Shown piece by piece: positions 1 to 10,929 of a stretch of DNA of 64,000 nucleotides. This DNA is from Sipunculus nudus (taxonomy: Eukaryota > Annelida > Sipuncula > Golfingiida > Sipunculidae), in NCBI GenBank assembly GCA_026874595.1, contig CM049320.1, positions 24,960,214 to 25,024,213 of the forward strand. The letters are read 5' to 3'. Numbering within the stretch: position 1 is the stretch's first letter; every line of letters starts with the position of its first letter. Made by a program: the position numbers and the translations under genes. The notes beneath the pieces are model-generated. The model was not told the origin of the DNA, searched no databases, and saw nothing but the letters and a program-made list of their open reading frames with translations.

Positions 1-840
1 TCATAAAATCAAGAAAGCTATCCAGGATGTATACGCATGCCGAATTTCAGGTGAATTAGTCAATTCACTGCAGAGATATGAGTGATTTTAACCCAAACAC
101 ACGGAAACAATTGCAGATGGCGCCACCAGTCTTGAGAACGGGATGGTATGAGCGATTTCAGGTCAAAACGGCAAAACTTGGGAAAGGGCCCCAATGTATT
201 CTACGAAAACGAGAAGGTAGGTGGCGACACCTGTCTGGTATATGAGAAAACTCTCCAAGATGGATGGACATACCAAATTTTAGACAAATACATTGAACCA
301 TTCCTGGGATTTGAGCAATTCTCTCAAAGCAAATGCACCGATGGACGTCAACGCAAAACCGATTGCAGATGGCGGTATCGGTTTCGAGTACGAGATGGAG
401 TTATACACGATCTATAGACACGAGAAAAAAGGAATCAATGTATTCTACGAAAACGGGAAGGTAGGTGGTGACACCTGTCTGGTCTACGAGCCAAAGATGG
501 ATAAAAAAAGCCATGCCAAATTTCAGACCCGTACATTGAACCACTGCTGCGATATGAGCAATTTACACCCAAAGCAAACGCAAGGATCGACGCCACGCGA
601 CATTGCACACTCCGACAATCATGTATACGAGATGGAGGTTTCCAAGATATATGGATATGCACAATTTCAGCCAAATGCATTGAACCAATCAATAAGACGA
701 ACAAATGAAAAGCGCATGGATGGGCGCCACGCGAAAATTATTGTAGATGGCGCCACCAAGATCTATGCCCAATACATTGAACCACTCCTAAGATATGGGC
801 TGTTATCAAAGAGACACCCGGATTCACACTGAAGGAAAAG
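1..840. repeat. Degenerate tandem repeat block
   Basis: Related segments recur with uneven spacing. The motif CATTGAACCA appears near 290, 534, 677 and 776. A stretch around GAAGGTAGGTGG plus ACACCTGTCTGGT occurs near 210 and again near 457. The motif AGATGGCGCCACCA occurs near 116 and 744. Open frames inside this block, including a 179-codon one at 293-832, follow from the repeat and have no recognisable domain. The block reaches the left edge, so its full size is unknown. Confidence 0.6.
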
Positions 841-960
841 GATTGCAGGCGGAGCTACCAGTTCTTATTACCCACGAGTTCACATATGAGCGAATGAGTA
901 TATGCTGAGTTTCGGAAAGATCGGTCCAAGGACATAATAGGAGTTCCCCGCAAACGAACG

Positions 961-978
961 CGGCGGCGGCGGCGGCGG
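961..978. repeat. CGG trinucleotide microsatellite
   Basis: A run of six CGG units stands out as a GC-rich spot in AT-rich surroundings. Confidence 0.8.
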
Positions 979-1015
979 AATCCGCGTAAAATCATAGTAT
1001 CCGCAAAACTCTGTT

Positions 1016-1405
1016 TTGGTGGATACTATTATTACAGGTACATACACAAATGGACCATGCGAACTGCTTGATGGTAATCCTTGTATAGACTGTGACCCCT
1101 CCGTTATCATTGGACTACAGGGGCCTAATAGCAGTGCGGAGAACCAATCTACATGCACGTATATAGTCATGCCACGATGTCTGGACACTCCGTGTCCAGA
1201 AGGGGATGGGCACGTAAAAGATCCCATACTGTTTTTCGATAGAAGAGTAGGCCAGCCCGTTGCCGACAGTATGGAACCAGGCCCTAAAGAGCCAGCCGTT
1301 TGGTGGATAAAAGTTGAGGGGATCCTGAAAGGATCAGGGACAAGGCTCCGAGACGTAAAAACCGGGGGTCCGGTCAGGACCAGCAGGGACAAGGCTCAAG
1401 CATGA
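1016..1405 (+). CDS. Possible small cysteine-containing protein, unrecognised
   Basis: An uninterrupted frame of 129 codons. The N-terminal half contains closely spaced cysteines (GPCELL, PCIDCDP, STCTYI, PRCLDTPCPEG) and the composition is less AT-rich than the surroundings. The C-terminal part runs into a stretch with repeated AGGGACAAGGCTC-like motifs (about 1330-1490), so the end of the frame may be repeat-derived. No signal peptide, membrane segment or known domain is visible. No splice sites or polyadenylation signal were identified with confidence. It could be an exon of a larger gene, a repeat-borne frame or chance. I do not assign a function. Confidence 0.2.
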   Translation: MVDTIITGTYTNGPCELLDGNPCIDCDPSVIIGLQGPNSSAENQSTCTYIVMPRCLDTPCPEGDGHVKDPILFFDRRVGQPVADSMEPGPKEPAVWWIKVEGILKGSGTRLRDVKTGGPVRTSRDKAQA

Positions 1406-1500
1406 TGGCACGAGAACCAGGAAAGGCTCCGGAAAAGGCTCAGATCGAACGAACACCGTACCTGGTCGAAAGGGACAAGGCTCAGGGCAGGACTCACGGT
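1320..1500. repeat. Short interspersed AGGGACAAGGCTC motifs
   Basis: The phrase GGACAAGGCTC recurs near 1338, 1386 and 1467, with variants such as GGAAAAGGCTC between. This is a small degenerate tandem repeat. Confidence 0.45.
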
Positions 1501-4500
1501 AGTCCAGGGGTAGGCCGGTGACGCTCGGACATTACTGGCTGGTTGCTAGGCTCAGGCTCCCGAGTTTCAAACACGCTTCATTTATGATATTTTCGGTTGT
1601 GTGGCAAGTTAGAGCATGACTGATCATGCAGTATTCCATTTATCCAGTGATTCTGTCAAACATGGGCAAGATTACTATTATAAATAATCGCAAATAAAAT
1701 GCCAATTTATGAAATATTGACAGAGCATGTCTACTGCACTCAATTAGTTCATGTAAAAAGCCTAAAATCACGACATGATTACTATGACATTTTCAGAAAA
1801 AGAAGTATTAACATGTATTAACCCCTGAATACTGAAATGTATAAAACAAGGGACTCGTGGGTGATGGGAATTACAACACCTCTGCATATACATACATGAT
1901 AAAAAAGGCCAATCACTTATTTCCCATTCTGCTGAGGCCGGAAAAAAATGAAATATTTGCATTTTATAAAATATTTTTTTTCAAGTTTACAAATTTTAAA
2001 CATTTCCAATATAACAATTATATATGAATATATAAGTTGATCCACAATTCTAAATTGCGTCATCATATACCCCTATTTTTGTCAGATAACACCACATTAT
2101 GCTTGTAAATGTATTTATTTTTAACTACAAAATATATCTTATATATCTTATAAATTTGCAAAACAATAAATACATGTATTTCTGAAAATAAAACTCATAT
2201 CTAATCAAGTTATGCATACTGACGGGTTTAAAGTAATTATATTTTAATTTGTTAAAATTATTTGAAAGTAAATAAATTTCTTTAGAAATGCTACATTACC
2301 ACAACATGGCATCTTCTCGATTATCCTTGAGTTACTATTTCAAGAAAGTTTTTGTTTATTGGAGTGGAAACAGCACAGCAAATTAAGAAACACAGTTCAA
2401 ACAATAACAACAGGAATGAGGTTGTTTTTGAAATGCAAAAACAGATATAAATCTCCCCTCCCTATGGGCCTCAATCCCAAATTTGAGGGGAATAATACAG
2501 ACTACCTCAAAAGTCACAGAATTCGAATTCGTAAAAAAAACTTGATTAAAACCATTAGTGTTTCAAATTTGTGGAGAAAAAATGCGATACTTCAAAAGTT
2601 ATGGGGTTCACAATTTTTTATTTCGGCCTATTTGACCTTGATACTGAAGGTCAAGGTCACCGGGTTTCAAACTCGTCCGAGATATTGGCAGAAACAATTC
2701 AAATGTCGAATTTCAGGGAAAAATACTGAGTGGTTCAAAGATTACAGTGTTCACAAATAATTTTTATTCCGGCTGTTTTGTCCTTGAAGATCCAGGACCA
2801 CTGCGGACCTTGCTTCGTCCCAAGCCGCTTTATTCTGATTCGCTCTTCTGCTCTCCATCATTTATGGATTCTGCACCAAAGTCCTCAGTTAAGACTCAGA
2901 CCTGAGTTATCAGGACTAGCCAGTATTTTGAGTATATCATTGACGATAAAATGAGAGCAGCTCTGTTTATCATGCACATGACAGACCTACAAATCTGAAG
3001 ATTGTGAATTCAGAGAAGGAAATTGGGAAATTATGTGGGTGAAAAAACTCGCACACCAGAAGCGGATCCAGTGGAACATCCCCCCCCCCTTTTCAGCCGA
3101 AGCAAATTTTTTTAAGGGTAATTTTGTGGCCTAGAACCCTCCCCCCCCCCCTTTTGCGGACCTGGGGACCCTTTTTTAGGTTTTGTTATTATTAAGTTCT
3201 CCTGGGTTTGACCCCTCCTTTTCCTAAATCCTGGATCCACCCATGTACACCGAGGACACATACACTAGCACACATTCACATAAGGAACCACTGAGGTCAG
3301 CTTTTTTGCGACAGGTTTATTGATGTAAATATGAATTGATGTTATTCTATAACATTAAGGAATTGTAAATTAAAATATATAAAACTCTGTCCATGGTCAA
3401 TACACAAGGTATAACAGCTAAATATACAACAAGTTAAAAGGTCACATCACGATTGTGGCCAGCACAGTATGTTTATAATCAATTTCGAAAGAGCATATGT
3501 ATGGTAAAACTATATATTGTAAAAAAATCGATTATATACAGATATATTGAATTGAAAAAATTGAAAACATATAGGAATGTACAAGTTCTTGAAAAAGTAA
3601 CAAATTGTGTTCATTAATTATGATTATAAAACAATTTCTCAAATAAACATAGACTCCTTCGTACGCAGTGGTAATAAGCTGCATCTGCATTCGTGCTAAA
3701 CTATATATATGATTGAACGAGTGCAGTATAACCAGGTGTATTCCTTAAAAGGGTTAATGTCTAAATTCATATATACATAACGGATGTCTTTTTACAATAT
3801 CAACGATGAAACTATATTAGTAATTTAATCTTAACAAAATGTAACATGATGCCCGCTGCGACTAAAATATGTTGAGATAATATGGAATATAATTAATTAA
3901 ATCGAGCCCAATTAGTCAACTAATACTAAACCATCAGATTATCTTGCTTCAACATGAATATTCACCAAATATATATATTATATTATATGATATATGGGAA
4001 TTCTAGTAAATGTACCTATAGGCATAGACTTTAACATACAAAGCTCTGCAAAAAAAAAAAAGAATAAAGAGACATTATTTTGGTCCAACCTGCAGATGGT
4101 GATACACGAGAAAACAGGCTAAAGCAAACCGCGTAAAAATAGATATATGTATCTGTATTCAAGTGCCAAGTTTTAAAGTTTTATAGTTTTCTTTGTTGAC
4201 ACCAGGTGGCTCTCGACTATCTGCCAGTGTGTCTCTCATCGTGTTGAATTTTTTAGTACCAGATTCACTCATTTACCAATGCCAAAGAGCCCCATGCACG
4301 GTCCTTCTGGTAAACAAAGGACAAACAGTAATATATAAGATATAACAGTGTGTATGGCACAAAACCTGCACAGACCCTAAGCTGACTGATCTGCCTCCAA
4401 ATATCATAAGTCATGCAGGTCATGTGGGCATTCTGTTTCAGAATGACATTTAGAAACATGATTAACTGTTATAGTCCTAGAGATAATTTATCAAACCTCC

Positions 4501-5540
4501 AAATTAAAAATTGTTATTTTTTCAGATTTCGCTGGCTGGAGGTGATAAATACGAAATTACAAATGCCTTTGATTGCAAAAATGTAAAAAAAAAAATAATA
4601 AAATAAAAATAAAATAAAGCCTTAACGATTTCCGTATTTATATTGTCTAGAAGCTATACAGGCCTGAAATTTAAACAATTCTTGTTTAAATGTTCTTCCT
4701 TATTTCCATTTATATACTGGAGGCTGAATGTTAGGGCCAGGTGTCTATAAATGTTTTAGCCACCGATAAGGCACTGTCAATGTTTCTGTTCTTATAAATC
4801 ACAAGTTTCAAAAAGCTGCAGAGCAACTTGGAGCCCTCAGGAGAAAACAGGAGCTTTATTTGGCAGCTAAGCTGCTGAAGATAAAGAAAGTTCTTGTCAT
4901 CTGCCCTTCTGTTATACCACTAAAATATATAAAATAACACGAAATCCCCTGCCTTGATATAATCAATAATAGCTACAAATAAGATACACTATTTGCCGCC
5001 AGATGGCAGTATCTGACACACATGGTCTCAGGTGCTGACACTTAGGCATACTGGCTTGACCAGTCTAACAGTTTTACAGACTGGTTTAAAGGTGCATATT
5101 AATGCATAATCACATGCAATAATATGTAAATTACCTCAAAGTATTAGTTCGTATTTTGAATGAATAATTGTAAACATATCAGAGGTCTGATCATGAGCAT
5201 GCAAAATAATTCCTTAACAAGCTGATGAAGCATGTAAGATGAAACTCAGAAGAAACACAGATCTGAAGCGTGAGAAATCTTGATATGTCAAGTTGCATGG
5301 TACAGCCACCAGATTGCGCCAGGTGCTATGTTTATGTTTTTACCACTAGTCAAACCTGATGTAAGTTTATCGTCACTCATGTACAGGAATAAGCAGAAAC
5401 AAAAGCAGAAACCCTAATACTTTAAGGTGTAAACACTATATCTTTTGTATATTTAACATACCTGGCAGGTGAATAGGTCCCTTTAACCTGATAACTTAAT
5501 GGACTCAATGAAAAATCAAGCTGAGGACATTTAAAAATGT
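1500..5540. other. AT-rich intergenic DNA, no gene seen
   Basis: No coding exon could be supported. Short poly-C tracts lie near 3080 and 3140. A GGTCAAGGTCAC-type motif near 2645 recalls dispersed repeats. Several AT dinucleotide runs are present. The 133-codon frame at 2359-2760 has no recognisable protein features. Confidence 0.5.
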
Positions 5541-5549
5541 CACCTTATA

Positions 5550-5555
5550 TTTATT
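5550..5555 (-). promoter_or_regulatory. Candidate polyadenylation signal AATAAA
   Basis: On the minus strand AATAAA begins about ten bases after the stop codon of the methyltransferase gene. It is very close to the stop, so the 3' UTR would be short if this signal is used. Confidence 0.35.
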
Positions 5556-5564
5556 AATAAACGT

Positions 5565-6587
5565 TTAAGTTTTTTCTGGAATTTGTTTCAAAGGCAAAGA
5601 CCATAAACCTAAAAATTCTACATTCCAATCATAACTTACACAAACAGGGGATGTCAGGGAAAACGGTGGTTTCTGTAAGTTATATGATGATTTTCTGCCA
5701 CCAACTGATGCTTTATCAACATCAGTATTAGTTGATGTCCCAGGATATGTAGTCACGAGTAAAAACTTGCTGCCACTACTGGAGATGTGATACAATGCGT
5801 TAACTGCATCAGACATCCATAAATGCTGCAACATATCTCGACACAGTATTAAATCATAGGTTTTATTTAATTTATGGGTTACTATATCAATCACCTGAAA
5901 ACTGGTCCTTGGTAGACGAGATTTGTGATATTTATGATATTTGATTAACTTTGGTACAATATCCATTCCAGTGTATAGGATATCGTCTCTGGTTTTTATT
6001 AAACTTTCCATCCACTGCATATCTCCACAAGCAATATCAAGCAATGATATCTTTGAGATCCCCAAGTGTGATTTTACCTGATTAATAACAGAATGCAACA
6101 CCGCTATAGCTCCTTGGGCATTTTCAATCAGCGCCCCAGGCCCCGAAACTTGCAATGTCCTCTTAACCTGACCGTCTCTGATTGGCCAATCCTTTTTGTC
6201 AAATATTTCCTGGAAAATTTTTTGTCGCTGAACTGGGTCCTCTCCTGGTTGGCTGTTCTTATTAAATAATACTGTACTTTTCATTAAGGGTTTTTCCTGC
6301 TTCTTATTCAAAGTTATACAGTCATAAGTCCAATTATTGTCGATCTGGAAAAGGGTGCCAAGTTTTGGTAAGATTTCCTTGTTTGTTAACACTGTCTGCT
6401 CAACATGGTTATCATTCACATTTTGTTCACTCTTTTCATTCTTGGCCACACATGCAGCTGGACATCCTTTCACTTCACGCCGATGTTCCTCATGGTAGAT
6501 GTCAGAAGTAAGATGGCTGCCGAGCCAAAAACCAGCAACTCCGAATACTAGCAAAAGTATTACTAACAGTCGTCTCCTGGCACCCAT
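5565..6587 (-). CDS. Membrane-anchored class I SAM-dependent methyltransferase
   Basis: A single uninterrupted exon encodes 340 residues. Residues 7-25 form a hydrophobic segment after a basic start (MGARRR), which suggests a type II signal anchor of a Golgi or ER membrane enzyme. Residues 30-130 look like a stem region. The catalytic domain shows class I methyltransferase landmarks: motif I LLDIACGDMQWM (182-193), the acidic end of strand 2 in YTGMDIVP (205-212), FQVIDIV (230-236) and YDLILCRDMLQHL (244-256). This fold binds S-adenosylmethionine. The methyl acceptor cannot be read from the sequence; a glycan or protein substrate in the secretory pathway is an inference from the anchor. The first ATG is chosen because it directly precedes the basic-hydrophobic anchor. 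No introns are needed and no disabling change is visible. Confidence 0.8.
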   Translation of the reverse strand: MGARRRLLVILLLVFGVAGFWLGSHLTSDIYHEEHRREVKGCPAACVAKNEKSEQNVNDNHVEQTVLTNKEILPKLGTLFQIDNNWTYDCITLNKKQEKPLMKSTVLFNKNSQPGEDPVQRQKIFQEIFDKKDWPIRDGQVKRTLQVSGPGALIENAQGAIAVLHSVINQVKSHLGISKISLLDIACGDMQWMESLIKTRDDILYTGMDIVPKLIKYHKYHKSRLPRTSFQVIDIVTHKLNKTYDLILCRDMLQHLWMSDAVNALYHISSSGSKFLLVTTYPGTSTNTDVDKASVGGRKSSYNLQKPPFSLTSPVCVSYDWNVEFLGLWSLPLKQIPEKT

Positions 6588-6723
6588 GCTTTGTGCGGAC
6601 CTAGGATGTATAAGGCAGCTGTATCATTCATACAATATACATCATATTCATAACAGTTATGTAAACCTTGATTATTGTAACCCCCCAACATCTGTAGTTT
6701 TATTCATTTCAGTCTATAATTAG

Positions 6724-7600
6724 GATAAGGTTACTAAAACTCTCAAAACAGAGACTTGCACTCATCATAGTTGTAGCTTTCCACAGTGTCACATCATCAG
6801 CAGCAGGCTAGAATCACTGGATGCAACATACTGGTTCGATTATAATTAGGATATGTTGCAATATGGCACCCTTGCTTGAATAAAGCACACTCAGGTAGCA
6901 GTGCTTTCTTGTCATACCCTTTATGACACTAGTAGCACCAGGAGATGGAATCAGTGGTCAGCTTCAGTAGATTGACATACTGGTACCATCAGGGCCTGGT
7001 CCTAACACAGTGGGGCTGCAAAAAGTGAGAAATCTGTAGATACATCTGGTATCTCCAGTGTAACATCATTTGTAGAGTGGCCACTCATCTAACTCAATAC
7101 TTGCCTGGTAACTCATACTGATGTAACCCTCCATTGTTTAGTTTTGCACCTGGTAAAAGAAAGAAGGCAGCATACAATTAAAAGATATATTTGATGGGAT
7201 ATATATATATTTATACATATACAGTGAAACATGTGTTATGAAAGCACCCAAAGGACTGTCTGAAAGTGCTCTTAAAGCACAGGTGGTCTTATTTAACAGG
7301 TCAGTTTTCAGTGCACTCAAAGGTGGTCTTAATAAGTTAATAGACGGGTGGTCTTATAAGACAGCTGTCACTTTGGGTTAAAAAATAATTTAAAAGTATA
7401 AATTTAAATTGCTTAGCTAAATTTTTCTCTGAATATTCTTTTAAAATATTTTTGTTAGATGTAACCACCTCCAATTTTTAAAGCTAGCTTAACTAAGTAT
7501 ATGTACAGCTGCAGAATTCCATTCTGATTTCAGACTACCTGACAGGGCAGTATCACATGCTTCCTCTCATTTTATATACTGATTTAAACCAGCCCTGGCA
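6724..7600. other. Non-coding flank with GTGGTCTTA repeat motifs
   Basis: No gene is supported. Around 7220-7375 the sequence starts with CAGTGAAACATGTG and then repeats GGTGGTCTTA-like motifs three times. This resembles the termini of some CACTA/Chapaev-type DNA transposon relics, but no opposite end was located. The assignment is tentative. Confidence 0.3.
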
Positions 7601-7609
7601 ACTACTATA

Positions 7610-7859
7610 CCTGCAGGCCCTGGGTGTGTAATCTACCCCAATGCTGGGGCATACCACCAAGGAACCCCGTAAAAGCACACTCATAGTGAGTGAGACACAG
7701 CCGTTGGCCATTATCCCATAGCCTTCCCATTAAGCTTGCAGAGCACTCATCCCTAGTAGGGGCTGACCGACGGTGACCGTGAAAACTCTAACCGCTTGGC
7801 AGACTCTAATTCACAATCTCCTGGATAGTTCAGTGCTCTACCCCTGAGCCACAGAAGTC
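7610..7859 (-). mobile_element. tRNA-derived SINE, copy 1
   Basis: Read on the minus strand it begins CTTCTGTGGCTCAGGGGTAG, a tRNA-like polymerase III A box. The body includes GCTTAATGGGAAGGC, CAACGGCTGTGT, ACTCACTATGAGTGTGC and ACGGGGTTCC. The same order of blocks is found in the copy at 9081-9295, which defines a family. No functional tRNA cloverleaf forms. Confidence 0.7.
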
Positions 7860-9060
7860 AGTTCATCTAGGAATATTACGCCAAAGTATAAGCTGAGGTT
7901 TAATGTCAAGGTAATTATGAACAGGTGAATATCTGTCTCCTTATAATTAAGTTTTGGTTAATCAGCTCATTGGCCCTTAGGGAAAGGGTAAGTCAGGCCA
8001 TCTATAGGTGGTTGTTGTGATTTATTTATTTGCTTAATGTATCCATTGGATCTGTGGTAACTGTTGGTACAGCACAGGTTTGGCACAAACTTCCAAGAGG
8101 GAAGGGAATAAATACTTTCTTCCAACTCTTCTTCTGAGGAAAATACAGTCACAGGATACATGTCATTTTTGTTTTAAAAATGATATGCGTTGCCTGCCAT
8201 ATCTCTCAGTTGTAATCAGAGATTGTTTTCATAAATAAAGGATGTGCAAACAAATGTGGGCTTCTGAGAATCTAGCTGGGGTGTGACTGTTTTTCCAGGG
8301 GTGTCCCGAGTCCATACAGTTGTGGGGTGTTTGGGGCTTGTCTATAGTTGAATAAGTAAGATGAATTTAACTGGAGCCACAAAGTCCAAGGGGTGGAATG
8401 AGGTTTGTACAGTTTTGACATTCTTTATTTGAGGCCTGTTGGTGCAACTGTCTATTGAATGAGACTGAAGTAACCAATACGGTAAGAATGACATGTTATT
8501 ATTAAGCCTTCTGGATTTAAGGTTTTATATGCACAGGAGTCATAACCTGTCGTTACGACAGAGAGAATCTGAGGTTCAACAAGATTACACCTTTTATGCT
8601 GTTTGAACCAGGAACCTTCAGCTCCGAAGTCAAATGCTTCGCAAAATTTCTACAGGTATCTGTTACTAATATATATATATATACATACTAATTGTTAATT
8701 TTATTTTCAAAGCTCAAAGTTTAGGATCAAAGGCTGTTCACACTTCAGCTTTCTACAGCATATGTATTTAAATGTTAGAAATGGTCAATTAATCACTAGG
8801 TAATGATTGTAGAGATTGGTCAACAGACAGATCCAAATGGATCCAGTCAACAGAAAGAGAGCCAGAAGAAAAGATAGTGAGATGGAGTCAATAGAATGGA
8901 GCAACACTTCTTCAGGAACCAGAATCAGTAGGATACACTTTTATTAGTCAGATTATCAGTTATTTGGACTAGATCAATCATGCCAATAATTCAGTTATAT
9001 ATATATGTATCATAATAATCCAATAGTATCAACCATCAAGTAGTGTTCTTTAGTCTGTAT
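7860..9060. other. Intergenic DNA, no gene seen
   Basis: AT-rich sequence with short AT dinucleotide runs near 8671 and 8998. I could not support any exon, RNA gene or complete mobile element here. Confidence 0.45.
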
Positions 9061-9080
9061 CAATAATATATAATAATAAA

Positions 9081-9295
9081 CTGGCTTCTGTGGCTCAGGG
9101 GTAGAGCACAGGACTCAAAGCCCGGATATTGCAAGTTCAAATCTCAGCCAAGATGGCGAGATTTTTCAAGGGTGGCCCCCACCCCAGGTGAGCCAGCTGC
9201 AGGGCTTAATGGGGAGACTGTGCCCAACAGCTGTGTTTCACTCACAGACGAGTGTGCCTTTCGGGGGTTCCTCAGTGTTATGAACAGGGTTGAGG
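9081..9295 (+). mobile_element. tRNA-derived SINE, copy 2
   Basis: The head TTCTGTGGCTCAGGGGTAG matches a polymerase III A box, and AAGTTCAAATC about 40 bases later matches a B box. The tail contains GGCTTAATGGGGAGACTG, CAACAGCTGTGTTTCACTC and GGGGGTTCC, matching the copy at 7610-7859 read in reverse. The tRNA-like acceptor stem is not conserved, so this is a retroposon and not a tRNA gene. Confidence 0.75.
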
Positions 9296-9450
9296 CCAGG
9301 TACAAGTGAAAGTACCTAGGTACAGGTACAGGTACTTGTGAATTGGCCAGGTACAGGTGCAGGTACAGGTACTTGATTTTCACAGAGTACCTAGGTACAG
9401 GTACAGGTACTTTAGAAAGTACCTAGGTACAAGTACAGGTACTTTATTTT
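9296..9450. repeat. CAGGTA-type minisatellite
   Basis: Repeats of CAGGTA and TACCTAGGTACAGGTAC form nested short palindromes. It starts directly after the SINE tail, which suggests it grew from the element's 3' end. Confidence 0.75.
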
Positions 9451-9459
9451 AGGATCACT

Positions 9460-10920
9460 TCAAAAACATTTTTAATGGATAATAATAGTGGCATAAATTT
9501 AAGTATATGCAAGTTAACATGCTTTTTTTTCTATCAACTTATGACCCAGCAACAGAGATGACACATCCAGGACTTGCAGGAGTGATACACTGAGCCCAGT
9601 TGATGCCAGAATTATGGCGTGTAAGCTCCTGTCACGTAGTCGGAAACCGGAATGGAATTCTGCAGATCTATGCATGTACATCATACTTAGTTAAGCAAGC
9701 AGTAAACAAGGGACCCATGGGTCACAGCGCTCAGCTGTTATATATGATAAAAAATATGATTTGAGAAAGAGGCACATGCTTGTTTTGTGTGGTAATAAAT
9801 ATAAGCTTTATAATGAGTTGTTGGTGTTTAGCTTATGTATGATTTTGATAGTATCTTTGGAGACAGGGAAGAGGATTGATTTCATTTATTTTATTAACAA
9901 ATGGAGTGCTTTTTTCACACAGATTTTGACTTGGCCATATAACTTATAAGCAGCACATATAATAAAAGAGTTTAACTATTTATTAAAATTTAATTACAAA
10001 TATTGTGCCAATATAATTTTTATTTTAAAAAATAATAAGAAAATCATATGATTTTTAAAAAAAAAAATATAACTGAGATGATTATTGAAATAATATTATA
10101 GAATATATTCATGAATGCATTCATGAATACATTTTGAAAGTATCTGCACTGGTATTCAAATACAGGGGCTGGATTTTACCTGAATTACCATTCTTAGGCA
10201 ATAAAATTTTTTAATGCAGTACATATTCATATTCGTATTCAAATACATTTGCAAAGCATTCGCACCATGTCTAGTATTTATTCAGTTTTAGCCAAACAAT
10301 GATGTTGAGAATCCAGAATATACAAAATTCACAAATTTAAATAATGATCATAAGTACCTGGTTTTATGGCTTTTATTTATGTTAAAAAAAATAAATGTAA
10401 TAAATTCACTTTAGACTACTTTCACATCAATCTACACACTAGACACAGTAGGAATCTAGATTAATATTATCAACTGCATCTTTGTCTATCATTAATTTCC
10501 TTCATATGATCCCTAATGATTAGTAATGAATAATATGATTTATTTTTTTATCATTAAAATTTCAATGGAAAATACCATAGGTGACTGCATGGTGTTATTT
10601 GGAATAACATTGACATTGACATGCTATCCATCCATACAAGATTCTTACATCATCAGTAACTGCAAGTTAAGTTTCTGTTACTCACCAACTAACAAATTCC
10701 TTTTCTATAAATTTTTCTTTAATTTGTTATATAAAAAAATACAAAATTATTAATTTATTGTTTATTGTTATGTTGTTTTTCAAAACAACTACTAGATGAG
10801 TTGGGTTGGACACCTGGATCAACTGTGGCTGGGCATTAGCTGCCTGGCTGCCCAAGTGTATGCTTCGCTCAAGCATGCATAATCTGATGAAAGGTCAACA
10901 AGGTCAACATACAGGTGACT
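9460..10920. other. AT-rich intergenic DNA with a perfect palindrome
   Basis: No gene is supported. A perfect 24-base palindrome centred on TGCA lies at 10106-10129 (half site TATTCATGAATG). Confidence 0.5.
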
Positions 10921-10929
10921 AAAGAGGTG

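Noticed and set aside
2359-2760. 133-codon plus-strand frame
   Set aside because: It overlaps a dispersed repeat-like stretch and shows no domain or family similarity.
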